Shown piece by piece: positions 45,466 to 54,045 of a stretch of 64,000 nt of DNA (positions are counted from its first letter, which is position 1; each line of letters begins with the position of its first letter). The notes under the pieces were generated by a model. It worked only from the letters and a program-made list of their open reading frames with translations, made no database searches and was not told the origin of the DNA. The stretch spans positions 3,417,501-3,481,500 of the forward strand of contig NZ_CP152407.1 in NCBI RefSeq assembly GCF_038958875.1, given 5' to 3'. Origin of the DNA: Acidovorax sp. FHTAMBA. GTDB taxonomy: Bacteria; Pseudomonadota; Gammaproteobacteria; Burkholderiales; Burkholderiaceae_C. Both the position numbers and the translations under genes were made by a program.

Positions 45466-46304
45466 TCGTTGGATACAGGTTCTGCTTGATTCACGTTCTG
45501 TGGGCCGTTTGGTGTCTGCGCCACGCGGGTGGGCGGCAGGTTGCCCCGGTTCTGCGCGCCGCCCGAAAGCTCCATGCGAACGCGGCCGGGCGCTGCGCGC
45601 TGGGCCAGCACGGGCGCTGGCGGCTTGAGCTGGGTGTACAGACCCATCACGGTGCGCACGTAGTTCTGCGTTTCTTTGTATGCGGGTATCTGGTTGCCCG
45701 CGCGCTGCACGGCGCCTTCACCCGCGTTGTAGGCGGCAAGCGCCAGGTCGATGCGACCGGGAAACAGGTCCAGCAGGTAGCGCAGGTAGCGCGTGCCGGT
45801 AGGCACGTTCACCGCCGGGTCAGCCAGCTTTTGCTCCACGGTGCGCTTGGCATCGGCCCGCACACCAAACCGGCTGGCCGTGCTCGGCATTACCTGCATC
45901 AGGCCGACGGCACCCTTGGGCGACACCGCAGCGGCGTCAAAGCCAGATTCGGTGGCAATTACGGCCTGCAGCAGCTCGTAGTCCACGCCGTGTTGGCCAG
46001 AGGCTGCGCGCAGGTGGTGCTTTACGCGCTTGTAGTCTGGTGCGATGTCAAAAAATGCCAGCAAGCGCGCACCATTGGCAGGCAACGCGTAGGGCATGGC
46101 GGGCGCTTGCTCTGGAGCATCGCGGGTGGAGTCAAAGTCGGTGCCGCGAAAGAACAGCTGGTAGCGGGAATCCAGCTGCTCGGCCGCAAAGTGCGTCACG
46201 CCGCGCTCGTCCACATGCGCCCACAGGTCTGCATGGGCCGAATGCTGCATTAAACATAGCAACAAACCCAATACAGACAAGCGCAGGGCACTGTTTTTAT
46301 TCAT
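45462..46304 (-). CDS. Lytic transglycosylase (SLT domain)
   Basis: The 280-aa protein has a signal peptide (RLSVLGLLLCLMQHSAHA), then a short DUF4124-like start DLWAHVDERGVTHFA. The SLT domain has the catalytic Glu in QAVIATESGFDAAAVSPKGA, followed by VGLMQVMPSTASRFGV and LALAAYNAGEGAVQRAGNQI. It should cleave peptidoglycan in the periplasm, making 1,6-anhydromuropeptides. A Pro/Asn-rich tail of about 60 residues follows the domain. It lies between parE and parC, overlapping parC by 4 nt, so cell-wall and chromosome-segregation genes share a transcript. Confidence 0.94.
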   Translation of the reverse strand: MNKNSALRLSVLGLLLCLMQHSAHADLWAHVDERGVTHFAAEQLDSRYQLFFRGTDFDSTRDAPEQAPAMPYALPANGARLLAFFDIAPDYKRVKHHLRAASGQHGVDYELLQAVIATESGFDAAAVSPKGAVGLMQVMPSTASRFGVRADAKRTVEQKLADPAVNVPTGTRYLRYLLDLFPGRIDLALAAYNAGEGAVQRAGNQIPAYKETQNYVRTVMGLYTQLKPPAPVLAQRAAPGRVRMELSGGAQNRGNLPPTRVAQTPNGPQNVNQAEPVSNE

Positions 46305-46343
46305 ATTTTGATCACAAACACCGGGCGGAGCGCGTCGATGCGG

Positions 46344-48326
46344 TCAGATATCTATCTCGACCGCGTCGCCATGCAGCTCCATCAGCTCACGGCGGGCGGC
46401 GGCTTCGCCCTTGCCCATGAGCTTGGTGATGAGGCCTTCGGTGGCGGCAAAGTCCATGTCGCCCAGTTGCACGGGCAGCAGGCGGCGGGTGTCGGGGTTG
46501 AGCGTGGTTTCCCACAGCTGCTCGGCGTTCATCTCGCCCAGGCCCTTGAAGCGGCTGATCTGGCACTTCTCCTTGGGCACGCCGTCCTTGGCGCATTTGT
46601 CGAGGATGGCCGTCAACTCGCCATCGTCCAGCGCATACATCTTGGCGGCGGGCTTCTTGCCGCGCGCGGGTACATCCACGCGGAACAGCGGCGGGCGCGC
46701 CACGTAGATGTGTCCGGTCTCGATGAGCTTGGGGAAGTGGCGGAAGAAGAGCGTGAGCAGCAGCACCTGGATGTGCGAGCCATCCACGTCGGCGTCACTC
46801 AAGATGCAGACCTTGCCGTAGCGCAGGCCGCTCAAATCCGGCGTGTCGTTGGGGCCGTGCGGGTCCACGCCAATCGCTACCGAAATGTCGTGGATTTCGT
46901 TGTTGGCAAACAGGCGGTCGCGCTCGACCTCCCAGGTGTTGAGCACCTTGCCCCGCAGCGGCAGGATGGCCTGGCTTTCCTTGTCGCGGCCCATCTTGGC
47001 GCTACCACCGGCCGAGTCGCCCTCGACCAGGAAGACCTCGTTGTGGGCGATGTCCCTGCTTTCGCAATCGGTGAGCTTGCCCGGCAGCACTGCCACGCCC
47101 GAGCCCTTGCGCTTTTCGACCTTCTGACCGGCCTTCTGGCGGGTTTGCGCGGCCTTGATGGCCAGCTCGGCGAGCTTTTTACCGTAGTCGACGTGCTGGT
47201 TCAGCCACAGCTCCAGCGCAGGGCGCACAAAGCCGCTCACCAGCCGTACCGCGTCGCGCGAGTTCAGGCGTTCCTTGATCTGGCCCTGGAACTGCGGGTC
47301 GAGGACCTTGGCTGAGAGCACATAGCTGGCGCGCGCAAACACGTCCTCAGGCAGCAGCTTCACACCCTTGGGCAGCAGGCTGTGCAGTTCGATGAAGCTC
47401 TTGACGGCATTGAACAGGCCATCGCGCAGGCCACTTTCATGGGTGCCGCCCGCGCTGGTGGGAATCAGGTTGACGTAGCTCTCGCGCACGGGCTGGCCGT
47501 CTTCCGTGAAGGCCACGCACCACGATGCGCCCTCGCCTTCGGCAAAACTTTCGTTGTTGCGGTCGGCAAAACCCTCGCCTTCAAACAGCGGGATCACCGG
47601 GTCGCCGTTGAGCGTCTGCATGAGGTAATCGCGCAGGCCGCCCTTGTACTGCCAGGTTTGCGTGTCGCGGGTTTTCTCGTTCACCAGTTGCACGGTCACG
47701 CCCGGCATGAGCACGGCTTTGCTGCGCAGCAGGTGGGTGAGTTCGCCCATGGGCAGCGCGCTCGACTCGAAATACTTGGCGTCGGGCCACACGCGCACCG
47801 AGGTGCCCTGCTTGCGCTCACCCGCCTCCAGCGGGCGAGCCACCAGGGGCTCGATCACGTCGCCAGCCGAGAACACCAGGCGCGCCGCCTTGCCTTCGCG
47901 GTAGCTCGTCGCTTCGAGCCGGGTGGCCAAAGCGTTGGTCACACTCACGCCCACACCGTGCAGGCCGCCCGAAAAGCTGTAGGCGCCGCCCTTGCCCTTG
48001 TCGAACTTGCCGCCCGCGTGCAGGCGGGTGAACACCAGTTCGATCACCGGGGCGTTTTCCTCGGGGTGCATGCCAAAGGGGATGCCCCGGCCGTCGTCTT
48101 CCACGCTGACCGAGCCATCGGCATGCAGCGTGACCCGGATTTTTTTTCCATAACCGGCGAGTGCTTCATCGGCCGCGTTGTCCAGCACTTCCTGGATGAT
48201 GTGCAACGGGTTGTCGGTGCGCGTGTACATGCCCGGGCGTTGCTTGACGGGCTCCAGGCCCTTGAGCACGCGGATCGAGCCTTCGGAATATTCGCTGGCA
48301 GAGGCAGAAGACGGTTTGGCAGACAT
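46344..48326 (-). CDS. parE: DNA topoisomerase IV subunit B
   Basis: The 660-aa ATPase subunit of topoisomerase IV. The GHKL ATPase has EVLDNAADEALAGYGKKIRV, DDGRGIPFGMHPEENAPVIE and FSGGLHGVGVSVTNALATRL. TOPRIM has LVEGDSAGGSAKMGRDKESQ and DADVDGSHIQVLLLTLFFRH. It ends with LMGKGEAAARRELMELHGDA. Length and motifs are those of ParE rather than GyrB (no insert). It heads the parE-transglycosylase-parC operon and is divergent from an MFS gene. Confidence 0.97.
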   Translation of the reverse strand: MSAKPSSASASEYSEGSIRVLKGLEPVKQRPGMYTRTDNPLHIIQEVLDNAADEALAGYGKKIRVTLHADGSVSVEDDGRGIPFGMHPEENAPVIELVFTRLHAGGKFDKGKGGAYSFSGGLHGVGVSVTNALATRLEATSYREGKAARLVFSAGDVIEPLVARPLEAGERKQGTSVRVWPDAKYFESSALPMGELTHLLRSKAVLMPGVTVQLVNEKTRDTQTWQYKGGLRDYLMQTLNGDPVIPLFEGEGFADRNNESFAEGEGASWCVAFTEDGQPVRESYVNLIPTSAGGTHESGLRDGLFNAVKSFIELHSLLPKGVKLLPEDVFARASYVLSAKVLDPQFQGQIKERLNSRDAVRLVSGFVRPALELWLNQHVDYGKKLAELAIKAAQTRQKAGQKVEKRKGSGVAVLPGKLTDCESRDIAHNEVFLVEGDSAGGSAKMGRDKESQAILPLRGKVLNTWEVERDRLFANNEIHDISVAIGVDPHGPNDTPDLSGLRYGKVCILSDADVDGSHIQVLLLTLFFRHFPKLIETGHIYVARPPLFRVDVPARGKKPAAKMYALDDGELTAILDKCAKDGVPKEKCQISRFKGLGEMNAEQLWETTLNPDTRRLLPVQLGDMDFAATEGLITKLMGKGEAAARRELMELHGDAVEIDI

Positions 48327-48360
48327 AGCGGCGGATTGTAGTGCGGCAACGCATCAATAG

Positions 48361-48376
48361 CTGGATATAAAACCAG
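48361..48376. promoter_or_regulatory. CTG-N10-CAG palindrome between parE and MFS genes
   Basis: CTGGATATAAAACCAG has the CTG-N10-CAG form and AT-rich centre of a LexA box, 35 bp upstream of parE. The fourth and thirteenth bases (G and C) differ from the usual T and A, so LexA binding is doubtful. Confidence 0.2.
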
Positions 48377-48456
48377 TTAACCCCTGCCCCTGTTGCCGAC
48401 TGTATTGGTCCCCGGTGTATCAGCACGTTTCACACAATCTGGCTACATTCCTGCGT

Positions 48457-49674
48457 ATGCATATCAATCCTCCGAAACTGTCCATGTTCCAGGTGCTGGC
48501 CTGCGGTGCGGCCATCGTGACGCTGTCGATGGGCATCCGCCATGGGTTCGGCCTGTGGCTGCTGCCGATCACCCAGGAGATGGGCTGGACGCGCCAGTCG
48601 TTTGCGCTGGCCATCGCCATCCAGAACCTGTCCTGGGGCCTGATCGGCATTTTTGCGGGCATGGTGGCCGACCGGTTCGGCGCCTTCCGCGTACTGATCG
48701 GCGGGGCCGTGCTGTACGGCCTGGGCCTGGCAGGGATGGCCCTGTCACCCACGCCCACGCTGTTTGCGCTCACGGCGGGCGTACTCATCGGCGCTGCGCA
48801 GGCGGGCACCACCTATGCGGTGATCTACGGGGTGCTGGGGCGGCAGATTGCGCCGGAACGCCGGTCGTGGGCCATGGGTGTGGCGGCTGCGGCAGGGTCC
48901 TTTGGCCAGTTTCTCATGGTCCCGGTAGAAGGTTGGCTGATTGCAGGCCTGGGCTGGCAACAGGCGCTGCTGGCACTGTCGCTCATGGTGCTGCTCATTG
49001 TGCCGCTGGCCTTTGGCCTGCGCGAGCCGGGGTTCCAGGGCTCAGCGCCCGTCAAACGTGAGCAAACCATCCTGCAGGCGCTGGGCGAGGCCTTCCGCTA
49101 CCCCAGTTTCAACCTGCTCATGGCGGGCTATTTTGTGTGCGGGTTTCAGGTGGTTTTCATCGGCGTGCACATGCCCAGCTACCTCAAGGACCATGGCCTG
49201 TCGCCCCAGGTGGCCAGCTATGCACTGGCTCTGATCGGGCTGTTCAACGTGCTGGGCACGTATGTGGCGGGCACGCTGGGCCAGCGCATGCCCAAGCGGT
49301 TCATCCTGGCTTTTATCTACTTTGCGCGGGCCGTCGCCATCAGCGTGTTCTTGCTGGTGCCGCTGTCGCCGCTGTCGGTGTATGTGTTCTCGGCGGTGAT
49401 GGGCACGCTGTGGTTGTCCACCATTCCGCCCACCAACGCCACCGTGGCGCAGATTTTCGGCGTGCAGCATTTGTCCATGCTGGGCGGTTTTGTGTTTTTC
49501 AGCCACCAGATCGGGAGCTTCCTGGGCGTGTGGCTGGGAGGCTATCTGTATGACGCCACCGGCAGCTACGATATCGTCTGGTACATCGCCATCGGGCTCG
49601 GAGTGTTTGCGGGCCTGGTGAACCTGCCCGTCAAGGAAAGCCCCATCCAGCGCCATGCGCCGCAACCGGCCTGA
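48457..49674 (+). CDS. MFS transporter
   Basis: The protein is 405 aa from ATG 48457; a GTG at 48415 is possible. It is a 12-helix major facilitator. LSMGIRHGFGLWLLPITQEM begins helix 1 and AGMVADRFGAFRVLIGGAVL is the loop 2-3 motif (G-x3-D-R-x-G). LGQRMPKRFILAFIYFARAV is the corresponding loop in the second half. The sequence resembles the OFA/CynX-like group of anion transporters. The substrate is unknown, and neighbouring genes give no clue. Confidence 0.9.
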   Translation: MHINPPKLSMFQVLACGAAIVTLSMGIRHGFGLWLLPITQEMGWTRQSFALAIAIQNLSWGLIGIFAGMVADRFGAFRVLIGGAVLYGLGLAGMALSPTPTLFALTAGVLIGAAQAGTTYAVIYGVLGRQIAPERRSWAMGVAAAAGSFGQFLMVPVEGWLIAGLGWQQALLALSLMVLLIVPLAFGLREPGFQGSAPVKREQTILQALGEAFRYPSFNLLMAGYFVCGFQVVFIGVHMPSYLKDHGLSPQVASYALALIGLFNVLGTYVAGTLGQRMPKRFILAFIYFARAVAISVFLLVPLSPLSVYVFSAVMGTLWLSTIPPTNATVAQIFGVQHLSMLGGFVFFSHQIGSFLGVWLGGYLYDATGSYDIVWYIAIGLGVFAGLVNLPVKESPIQRHAPQPA

Positions 49675-49704
49675 CATCGCTGCACACAGCATCCCAAGAC
49701 CACC

Positions 49705-49863
49705 ATGAACCCACCATCTTCCCCATGGTCCACGTCGGCAAAGCCCGCGCTGCGCTGGCTTGGCTGGGCCGTGGCGGTGCTGGCCTGCCTTGCGGTGTTT
49801 GGCATGTACACGGTGCCAGACTTCATGGTGATGGTTGCCGACCAGGTCTGGGCATGCTTCTAA
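49705..49863 (+). CDS. Small single-helix membrane protein, 52 aa
   Basis: ATG 49705 opens a 52-codon frame ending at TAA 49861-49863, 30 bp after the MFS stop and on the same strand. Residues 14-33 (LRWLGWAVAVLACLAVFGMY) form one membrane helix. The C-terminus MVMVADQVWACF is short and Cys/Trp-containing. Codon use is normal for the window. It may be translated with the MFS gene. Function unknown; I believe similar small proteins occur in related genomes, but this is from memory. Confidence 0.6.
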   Translation: MNPPSSPWSTSAKPALRWLGWAVAVLACLAVFGMYTVPDFMVMVADQVWACF

Positions 49864-49867
49864 GCCG

Positions 49868-49938
49868 CTGAATTTTTAGTCTTTTTGGCCTCCAGCGCTT
49901 ATCCAAAAAGCGCCTAAAGCTATCATTAACATAGCAAA
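49868..49938 (+). repeat. Dispersed palindromic element, copy 6
   Basis: CTGAATTTTTAGTCTTTTTG, then GCCTCCAGCGCTTATCCAAA and AAGCGCCTAAAGCTATCATT, ending AACATAGCAAA directly before the ATG of the methyltransferase. Its hairpin would therefore lie in the leader of that gene. Confidence 0.75.
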
Positions 49939-50493
49939 ATGCACGGTACCGAAGCCCCTTCCGAATGGGTGCAACGTTGGGCTCACCTGATCCCCGGCAG
50001 CACCACGGCCCTGGATGTGGCCTGTGGCGCGGGCCGCCATGTGCGATATCTGCACGCCCGGGGCCTGCGCGTGGCGGGTGTGGACCGCTCTGAAGAAGCC
50101 CTTGCCGCCTGTGCGGGTCTGGGCGAAATGGTCTGCGCTGACATCGAGTCGGGCCCCTGGCCGTTTGCCGGGCGCGTGTTTGGCGCCGTGGTGGTGACCA
50201 ACTACCTGTGGCGCCCCTTGCTACCGGTGATTGCAGGCAGCGTGGCGCCCGGTGGTGTGCTTATCTATGAAACCTTCGCGCACGGCAATGAAACCGTGGG
50301 GCGCCCCGCGCGGCCCGAGTTTCTGCTGCAACCCGGTGAACTGATCAGGGCTTGCGAGGGTTTGCGGGTGGTGGCCTACGAAGACGGCTTTTTGCCCGAA
50401 CCCGCCCGATTTGTGCAACGCATCACGGCGGTGCGGGAACTCCCGCCCTCCGGCGCACCCTCACGACATCTTTTACCCGTGTCGGCTAGTTAG
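49939..50493 (+). CDS. Class I SAM-dependent methyltransferase
   Basis: The 184-aa protein has a Rossmann methyltransferase fold. Motif I is TTALDVACGAGRHVRYLHAR, the acidic residue ending strand 2 is in VAGVDRSEEALAAC, and motif IV is in FGAVVVTNYLWRPLLP. It resembles the short TehB-like group. The immediate upstream sequence is a palindromic repeat, without a clear ribosome site, which makes the start less certain. dapA follows after 30 bp. Substrate unknown. Confidence 0.87.
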   Translation: MHGTEAPSEWVQRWAHLIPGSTTALDVACGAGRHVRYLHARGLRVAGVDRSEEALAACAGLGEMVCADIESGPWPFAGRVFGAVVVTNYLWRPLLPVIAGSVAPGGVLIYETFAHGNETVGRPARPEFLLQPGELIRACEGLRVVAYEDGFLPEPARFVQRITAVRELPPSGAPSRHLLPVSAS

Positions 50494-50523
50494 AATGCTC
50501 TTTTACCGTTTACCCCTGCGGAC

Positions 50524-51420
50524 ATGACCTCTTCCTCCGTCCCCCTTACCGGCAGCATCGTCGCCCTCGTCACTCCCATGCACGAGGACGGTAGCGTGGA
50601 CTACCCGGCACTGCGCAAACTCATCGACTGGCACATCGCCGAAGGCACCGACTGCATCGGCGTGGTGGGCACCACGGGCGAGTCGCCCACGGTCAATGTC
50701 GAGGAACACTGCGAAATCATCCGCGTGGCTGTGGAGCAAGCCGCCAAGCGCGTGCCCATCATGGCCGGCTGCGGCGCCAACTCCACCGCCGAAGCGATCG
50801 AGCTGGCCAAGTTCGCCCGCGGTGTGGGGGCCGACAGCCAGCTGCAGGTGGTGCCCTACTACAACAAGCCCACGCAAGAGGGCCAGTACCAGCATTTCAA
50901 GGCCATTGCCGAAGCGACGGGTGACCTGCCCATCGTGCTGTACAACGTGCCCGGCCGCTCGGTGGCGGACATGCAGCACGACACCGTGCTGCGCCTGGCC
51001 CAGGTGCCTGGCGTCATCGGCATCAAGGAAGCCACGGGCAATATCGAGCGCGCGCAATGGCTCATTCGCGATCTGCCGAAGAACTTCGCGGTGTATTCGG
51101 GCGACGACCCTACGGCCGTAGCCCTCATGCTCTGCGGCGGCCACGGCAACATCAGCGTCACGGCCAACGTGGCGCCCCGCCTGATGCACGAACTGTGTGT
51201 GGCGGCCCTTGCAGGCGATGCGCGGCGCGCCATGGAAATCCAGTTCAAGTTGATGCCCGTGCACAAGCACCTGTTTGTCGAAGCCAACCCCATTCCCGTG
51301 AAGTGGGCCATGGCCCGCATGGGCTTGTGTGGCGGCTCCATGCGCCTGCCCATGACGCCGCTGACCAGCGGCAACGAGGCTGTGGTCGAATCCGCGCTGC
51401 GCACCAGCGGCCTGATCTAA
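50524..51420 (+). CDS. dapA: 4-hydroxy-tetrahydrodipicolinate synthase
   Basis: The 298-aa enzyme condenses pyruvate with aspartate semialdehyde, the first step of the lysine/meso-diaminopimelate branch. GVVGTTGESPTVNVEEHCEI holds the pyruvate carboxylate-binding TT pair. VVPYYNKPTQEGQYQHFKAI carries the proton-relay Tyr. GVIGIKEATGNIERAQWLI has the Schiff-base Lys. It is followed 45 bp later by bamC, the same pairing as dapA-nlpB in E. coli. Confidence 0.97.
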   Translation: MTSSSVPLTGSIVALVTPMHEDGSVDYPALRKLIDWHIAEGTDCIGVVGTTGESPTVNVEEHCEIIRVAVEQAAKRVPIMAGCGANSTAEAIELAKFARGVGADSQLQVVPYYNKPTQEGQYQHFKAIAEATGDLPIVLYNVPGRSVADMQHDTVLRLAQVPGVIGIKEATGNIERAQWLIRDLPKNFAVYSGDDPTAVALMLCGGHGNISVTANVAPRLMHELCVAALAGDARRAMEIQFKLMPVHKHLFVEANPIPVKWAMARMGLCGGSMRLPMTPLTSGNEAVVESALRTSGLI

Positions 51421-51465
51421 TCCGGGCTGCGCCCGCTCCCCGAGACACTCTCCAAGGATTTCCGC

Positions 51466-52563
51466 GTGAAAGCTGCTACCACCCGCCTGAGCCTGCTGGC
51501 CCTTGCCATGGCCCTGTCCGCCTGCTCCACCAGCCTTCTGGAAGGCGACAAGATCGACTACAAGAGCGCCGCCAAGGGCGCCACGCTCGAAGTGCCTCCA
51601 GACCTCACCCAGTTGTCACGGGATTCGCGCTATGCCATCCCCGGCGGCACCGTTTCGGCGGCTGCCATGCAGGCGGGGCTGGCCGCGCAGCCCTCGGGCA
51701 CGGCCAATGCCGCTGCATTGCAGCTGGGCGATGTCCGCATCGAGCGCGATGGCAACCAGCGCTGGCTCGTGGTCAACCGCCCCGCCGACAAGCTCTGGGA
51801 GCCTGTGCGTGACTTCTGGCAGGAAAACGGCTTCAACCTCGAGCAGGCCGATGCCAATGTGGGCATCATGGAAACCGATTGGGCCGAAAACCGTGCCAAG
51901 CTGCCGCAGGACATCATCCGCGCCACCCTGGGCAAGCTGCTCGATTCCGTGTACTCCACCGGTGAACGCGACAAGTTCCGCACTCGCCTGGAGCGCAACG
52001 CCAATGGCGGCACCGAGATCTACATTTCCCACCGCGGCATGGTGGAGGTCTACACCACCAAGGTGCAGGACACCACCGTCTGGCAGCCCCGCCCCGCCGA
52101 TGTCGAACTCGAGACCGAATTCCTGCGCCGCCTGATGGTCAAGCTGGGCGTGAGCCAGGAACAGTCCAAGGCCGTTGTGGCTGTGCCCGCATCGCGCGCT
52201 CAGGGGGCCCGCATGGCCACCGTCAACAACGTACCCGTGGTACAGCTCGACGAGGGCTTTGACCGCGCCTGGCGCCGATTGGGCCTGGCGCTCGACCGCA
52301 CCGGTTTCACGGTGGAAGACCGCAACCGCAACGAAGGCACGTACTTCGTCCGCTATGTGGCGCCGAATGCCGACAAGAAGGATCCAGGGTTCTTCGGAAA
52401 ATTGTTCAACACGACCAGTTCCACACCCCCGCTGAAGTACCGCATCGTGTTGCGCAGCGAGGGCGAGTCGAGCACGGTGTCCGTCCTCAATGAGGCTGGC
52501 GCACCCGAATCCTCGGCCAACGCGGAACGCATCGTGCGCGTGATCGCCGACGACCTGAAATAA
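51466..52563 (+). CDS. bamC: Outer membrane assembly lipoprotein BamC
   Basis: The 365-aa lipoprotein of the BAM complex (formerly NlpB) helps insert beta-barrels. It starts at GTG 51466 behind AAGGA. The lipobox is LLALAMALSACSTS, with Cys22 as the lipidation site. KIDYKSAAKGATLEVPPDLT is the conserved segment that binds BamD. Two helix-grip domains follow, near residues 95-205 and 245-365 (RWLVVNRPADKLWEPVRDFW; QLDEGFDRAWRRLGLALDRT). Its place behind dapA supports the identification. Confidence 0.94.
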   Translation: MKAATTRLSLLALAMALSACSTSLLEGDKIDYKSAAKGATLEVPPDLTQLSRDSRYAIPGGTVSAAAMQAGLAAQPSGTANAAALQLGDVRIERDGNQRWLVVNRPADKLWEPVRDFWQENGFNLEQADANVGIMETDWAENRAKLPQDIIRATLGKLLDSVYSTGERDKFRTRLERNANGGTEIYISHRGMVEVYTTKVQDTTVWQPRPADVELETEFLRRLMVKLGVSQEQSKAVVAVPASRAQGARMATVNNVPVVQLDEGFDRAWRRLGLALDRTGFTVEDRNRNEGTYFVRYVAPNADKKDPGFFGKLFNTTSSTPPLKYRIVLRSEGESSTVSVLNEAGAPESSANAERIVRVIADDLK

Positions 52564-52651
52564 GCGGCCTGCCCGCCCCCCAGCCAGTAGTCCCAGGGCG
52601 CACGCCCCGGGACCCAGACGGCTGCCAAGGCGCGCTTTCATTCGAACCTTC

Positions 52652-53434
52652 ATGCTGCGCTTCAAGAACCTGGGCAGCGGCAGCACAGGCAACGCCACGG
52701 TGGTGGAGGGTCGCTGCGGCACGCTGACCCGGCGTCTGCTCATCGATTGCGGATTCGGAATCCGGCAGCTTCAGGCTCGTCTGGCACAGGCACAGTTGCA
52801 ACCTGACGACCTCGATGGCATCTTCATCACGCACGAACACTCGGACCACATTGGCTGCGCGCAGGCACTGGCCGTGCGCTACCGTGTTCCAGTGTGGATG
52901 AGCCAGGGCACCTACTCCGCCTTGGGAGCCCCGGATTTTGATGGCCTTCTTCAGGTTGCGCATGACATGCACGCCATCGACATGGGGGCCTTCAACGCAG
53001 TTCCCTTCACGGTGCCACACGACGCCCGCGAACCGCTGCAATTGCGATTTACCGACGGTGCATCCCATCTGGGCTTACTGACCGACCTGGGCCACGCCAG
53101 CGATCACGTTCTGGAGCAACTGAAAGGCTGCAATGCGCTCATGATTGAAGCCAACCATGATCCCGCACTGCTCGACGCCTCCAGGTACCCACTGTTCCTC
53201 AAACGCCGGGTTGCCGGGCCCTACGAACACCTGGCCAACGAAGCGACCGGCAGCATCCTGCGGGCGGTCCGGCACCCGCGCCTTCAATGCGTGGTGGCAG
53301 CTCATCTGAGCGCACGCAACAACACCGCCACACTCGCGCAGCAGGCCTTGGGCCGCGCCCTCGATACCAGCCCCGACGACATCACCGTGGCCAGTCCGAC
53401 AGCCGGTACACCGTGGCTGACCGTCACGGGCTGA
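52652..53434 (+). CDS. MBL-fold metallo-hydrolase (YycJ-like)
   Basis: The 260-aa protein has the metallo-beta-lactamase fold. The start FKNLGSGSTGNATVVEG and the metal motif FITHEHSDHIGCAQALAVRY are clear; LTDLGHASDHVLEQL and VVAAHLSARNNTATLAQQAL supply further ligands. This resembles the YycJ/WalJ group, some of which are 5' nucleases. It follows bamC by 88 bp on the same strand. The substrate is not known. Confidence 0.9.
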   Translation: MLRFKNLGSGSTGNATVVEGRCGTLTRRLLIDCGFGIRQLQARLAQAQLQPDDLDGIFITHEHSDHIGCAQALAVRYRVPVWMSQGTYSALGAPDFDGLLQVAHDMHAIDMGAFNAVPFTVPHDAREPLQLRFTDGASHLGLLTDLGHASDHVLEQLKGCNALMIEANHDPALLDASRYPLFLKRRVAGPYEHLANEATGSILRAVRHPRLQCVVAAHLSARNNTATLAQQALGRALDTSPDDITVASPTAGTPWLTVTG

Positions 53435-53499
53435 GCAGTTGCAAAGCCCGAATGACCGTCACTCACAGGCTACCGAAAAAACCATCACGCCAAAAAGCA

Positions 53500-53531
53500 A
53501 AAAGCTCCGGCCTTGCGAGCGGAGCTTTTGG
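53500..53531. terminator. Bidirectional terminator between MBL hydrolase and lipoprotein genes
   Basis: AAAAGCTCCG (53500-53509) pairs with CGGAGCTTTT (53520-53529) around a GCCTTGCGAG loop. A and T runs on either side fit both directions. Confidence 0.8.
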
Positions 53532-53576
53532 GCAAAAGCGGCAGGTCTGGCAACCTGCCACCACTGCACGCCGGGA

Positions 53577-53843
53577 TTACTTGGCTTCGGAAGCGCCAGT
53601 TGCTGCGGCTGCGGCTGCGTCGGCAGCGGCCTTGGCAGCGTCAGCAGCAGGAGCTGCTGCGTCAGAGGCGGCTGCAGCTGCGTCCGATGCGGCAGGAGCG
53701 GCTTCAGAAGCTGCTGGCTCTGGAGCTGGAGCGGGTGCTTCGACAGGAGCGGGCGCTGGTGCAGGAGCGGGTTCTTCCTTCTTGCCACAGGCGGCGAGTG
53801 CAGCAGCAGCGATCAGGGCGGCCAGAACGAGAGAGTTCTTCAT
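53577..53843 (-). CDS. Ala/Pro-rich small lipoprotein
   Basis: The 88-aa protein starts at ATG 53843; an upstream in-frame ATG at 53942 is unlikely. MKNSLVLAALIAAAALAACG is a lipoprotein signal with Cys19. The mature part is KKEEPAPAPAPAPVEAPAPA and then Ala-rich with spaced Ser/Asp (PAASDAAAAASDAAAPAADA). It may be extended or helical and bound to the outer membrane. Low complexity prevents family assignment. A promoter with an overlapping palindrome lies about 120 bp upstream. Confidence 0.75.
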   Translation of the reverse strand: MKNSLVLAALIAAAALAACGKKEEPAPAPAPAPVEAPAPAPEPAASEAAPAASDAAAAASDAAAPAADAAKAAADAAAAAATGASEAK

Positions 53844-53961
53844 TTCGATTTTCCTAGTTGAACAGACAGAATCTTGAAAAGCCACGGCGCAAGGCTTATG
53901 GGAAGCCCCGGTACGCTTTGGCACAATGCGCTTGGGTTGCACCTTTTTGGCACAGCCGCCG

Positions 53962-53992
53962 ATTATATTGGTATTTAGTCAATACTGACTAA
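53962..53992 (-). promoter_or_regulatory. Promoter with overlapping TTAGTCA palindrome upstream of lipoprotein gene
   Basis: On the minus strand a perfect TATAAT (53967-53962) stands downstream of TTAGTCA-GTAT-TGACTAA (53992-53975), a perfect 7-bp inverted repeat covering the -35 position. This is the classic layout of a repressor operator. The 5' UTR would be about 110 nt. No regulator gene is adjacent, so the binding protein is unknown. Confidence 0.55.
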
Positions 53993-54045
53993 CACTGACG
54001 AATCCTTTACGACCGCTTGACTCTGCGCAATACGCCGATTGAGGC

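Noticed and set aside
48361..48376. LexA (SOS) box controlling parE
   Set aside because: The spacing fits but the conserved fourth bases do not, and parE is not a usual SOS gene. Kept only as a low-confidence palindrome.
53577..53790. Ala/Pro-rich coding stretch as a DNA microsatellite
   Set aside because: The codons vary and repeat units are not identical at the DNA level, so it is protein low complexity.
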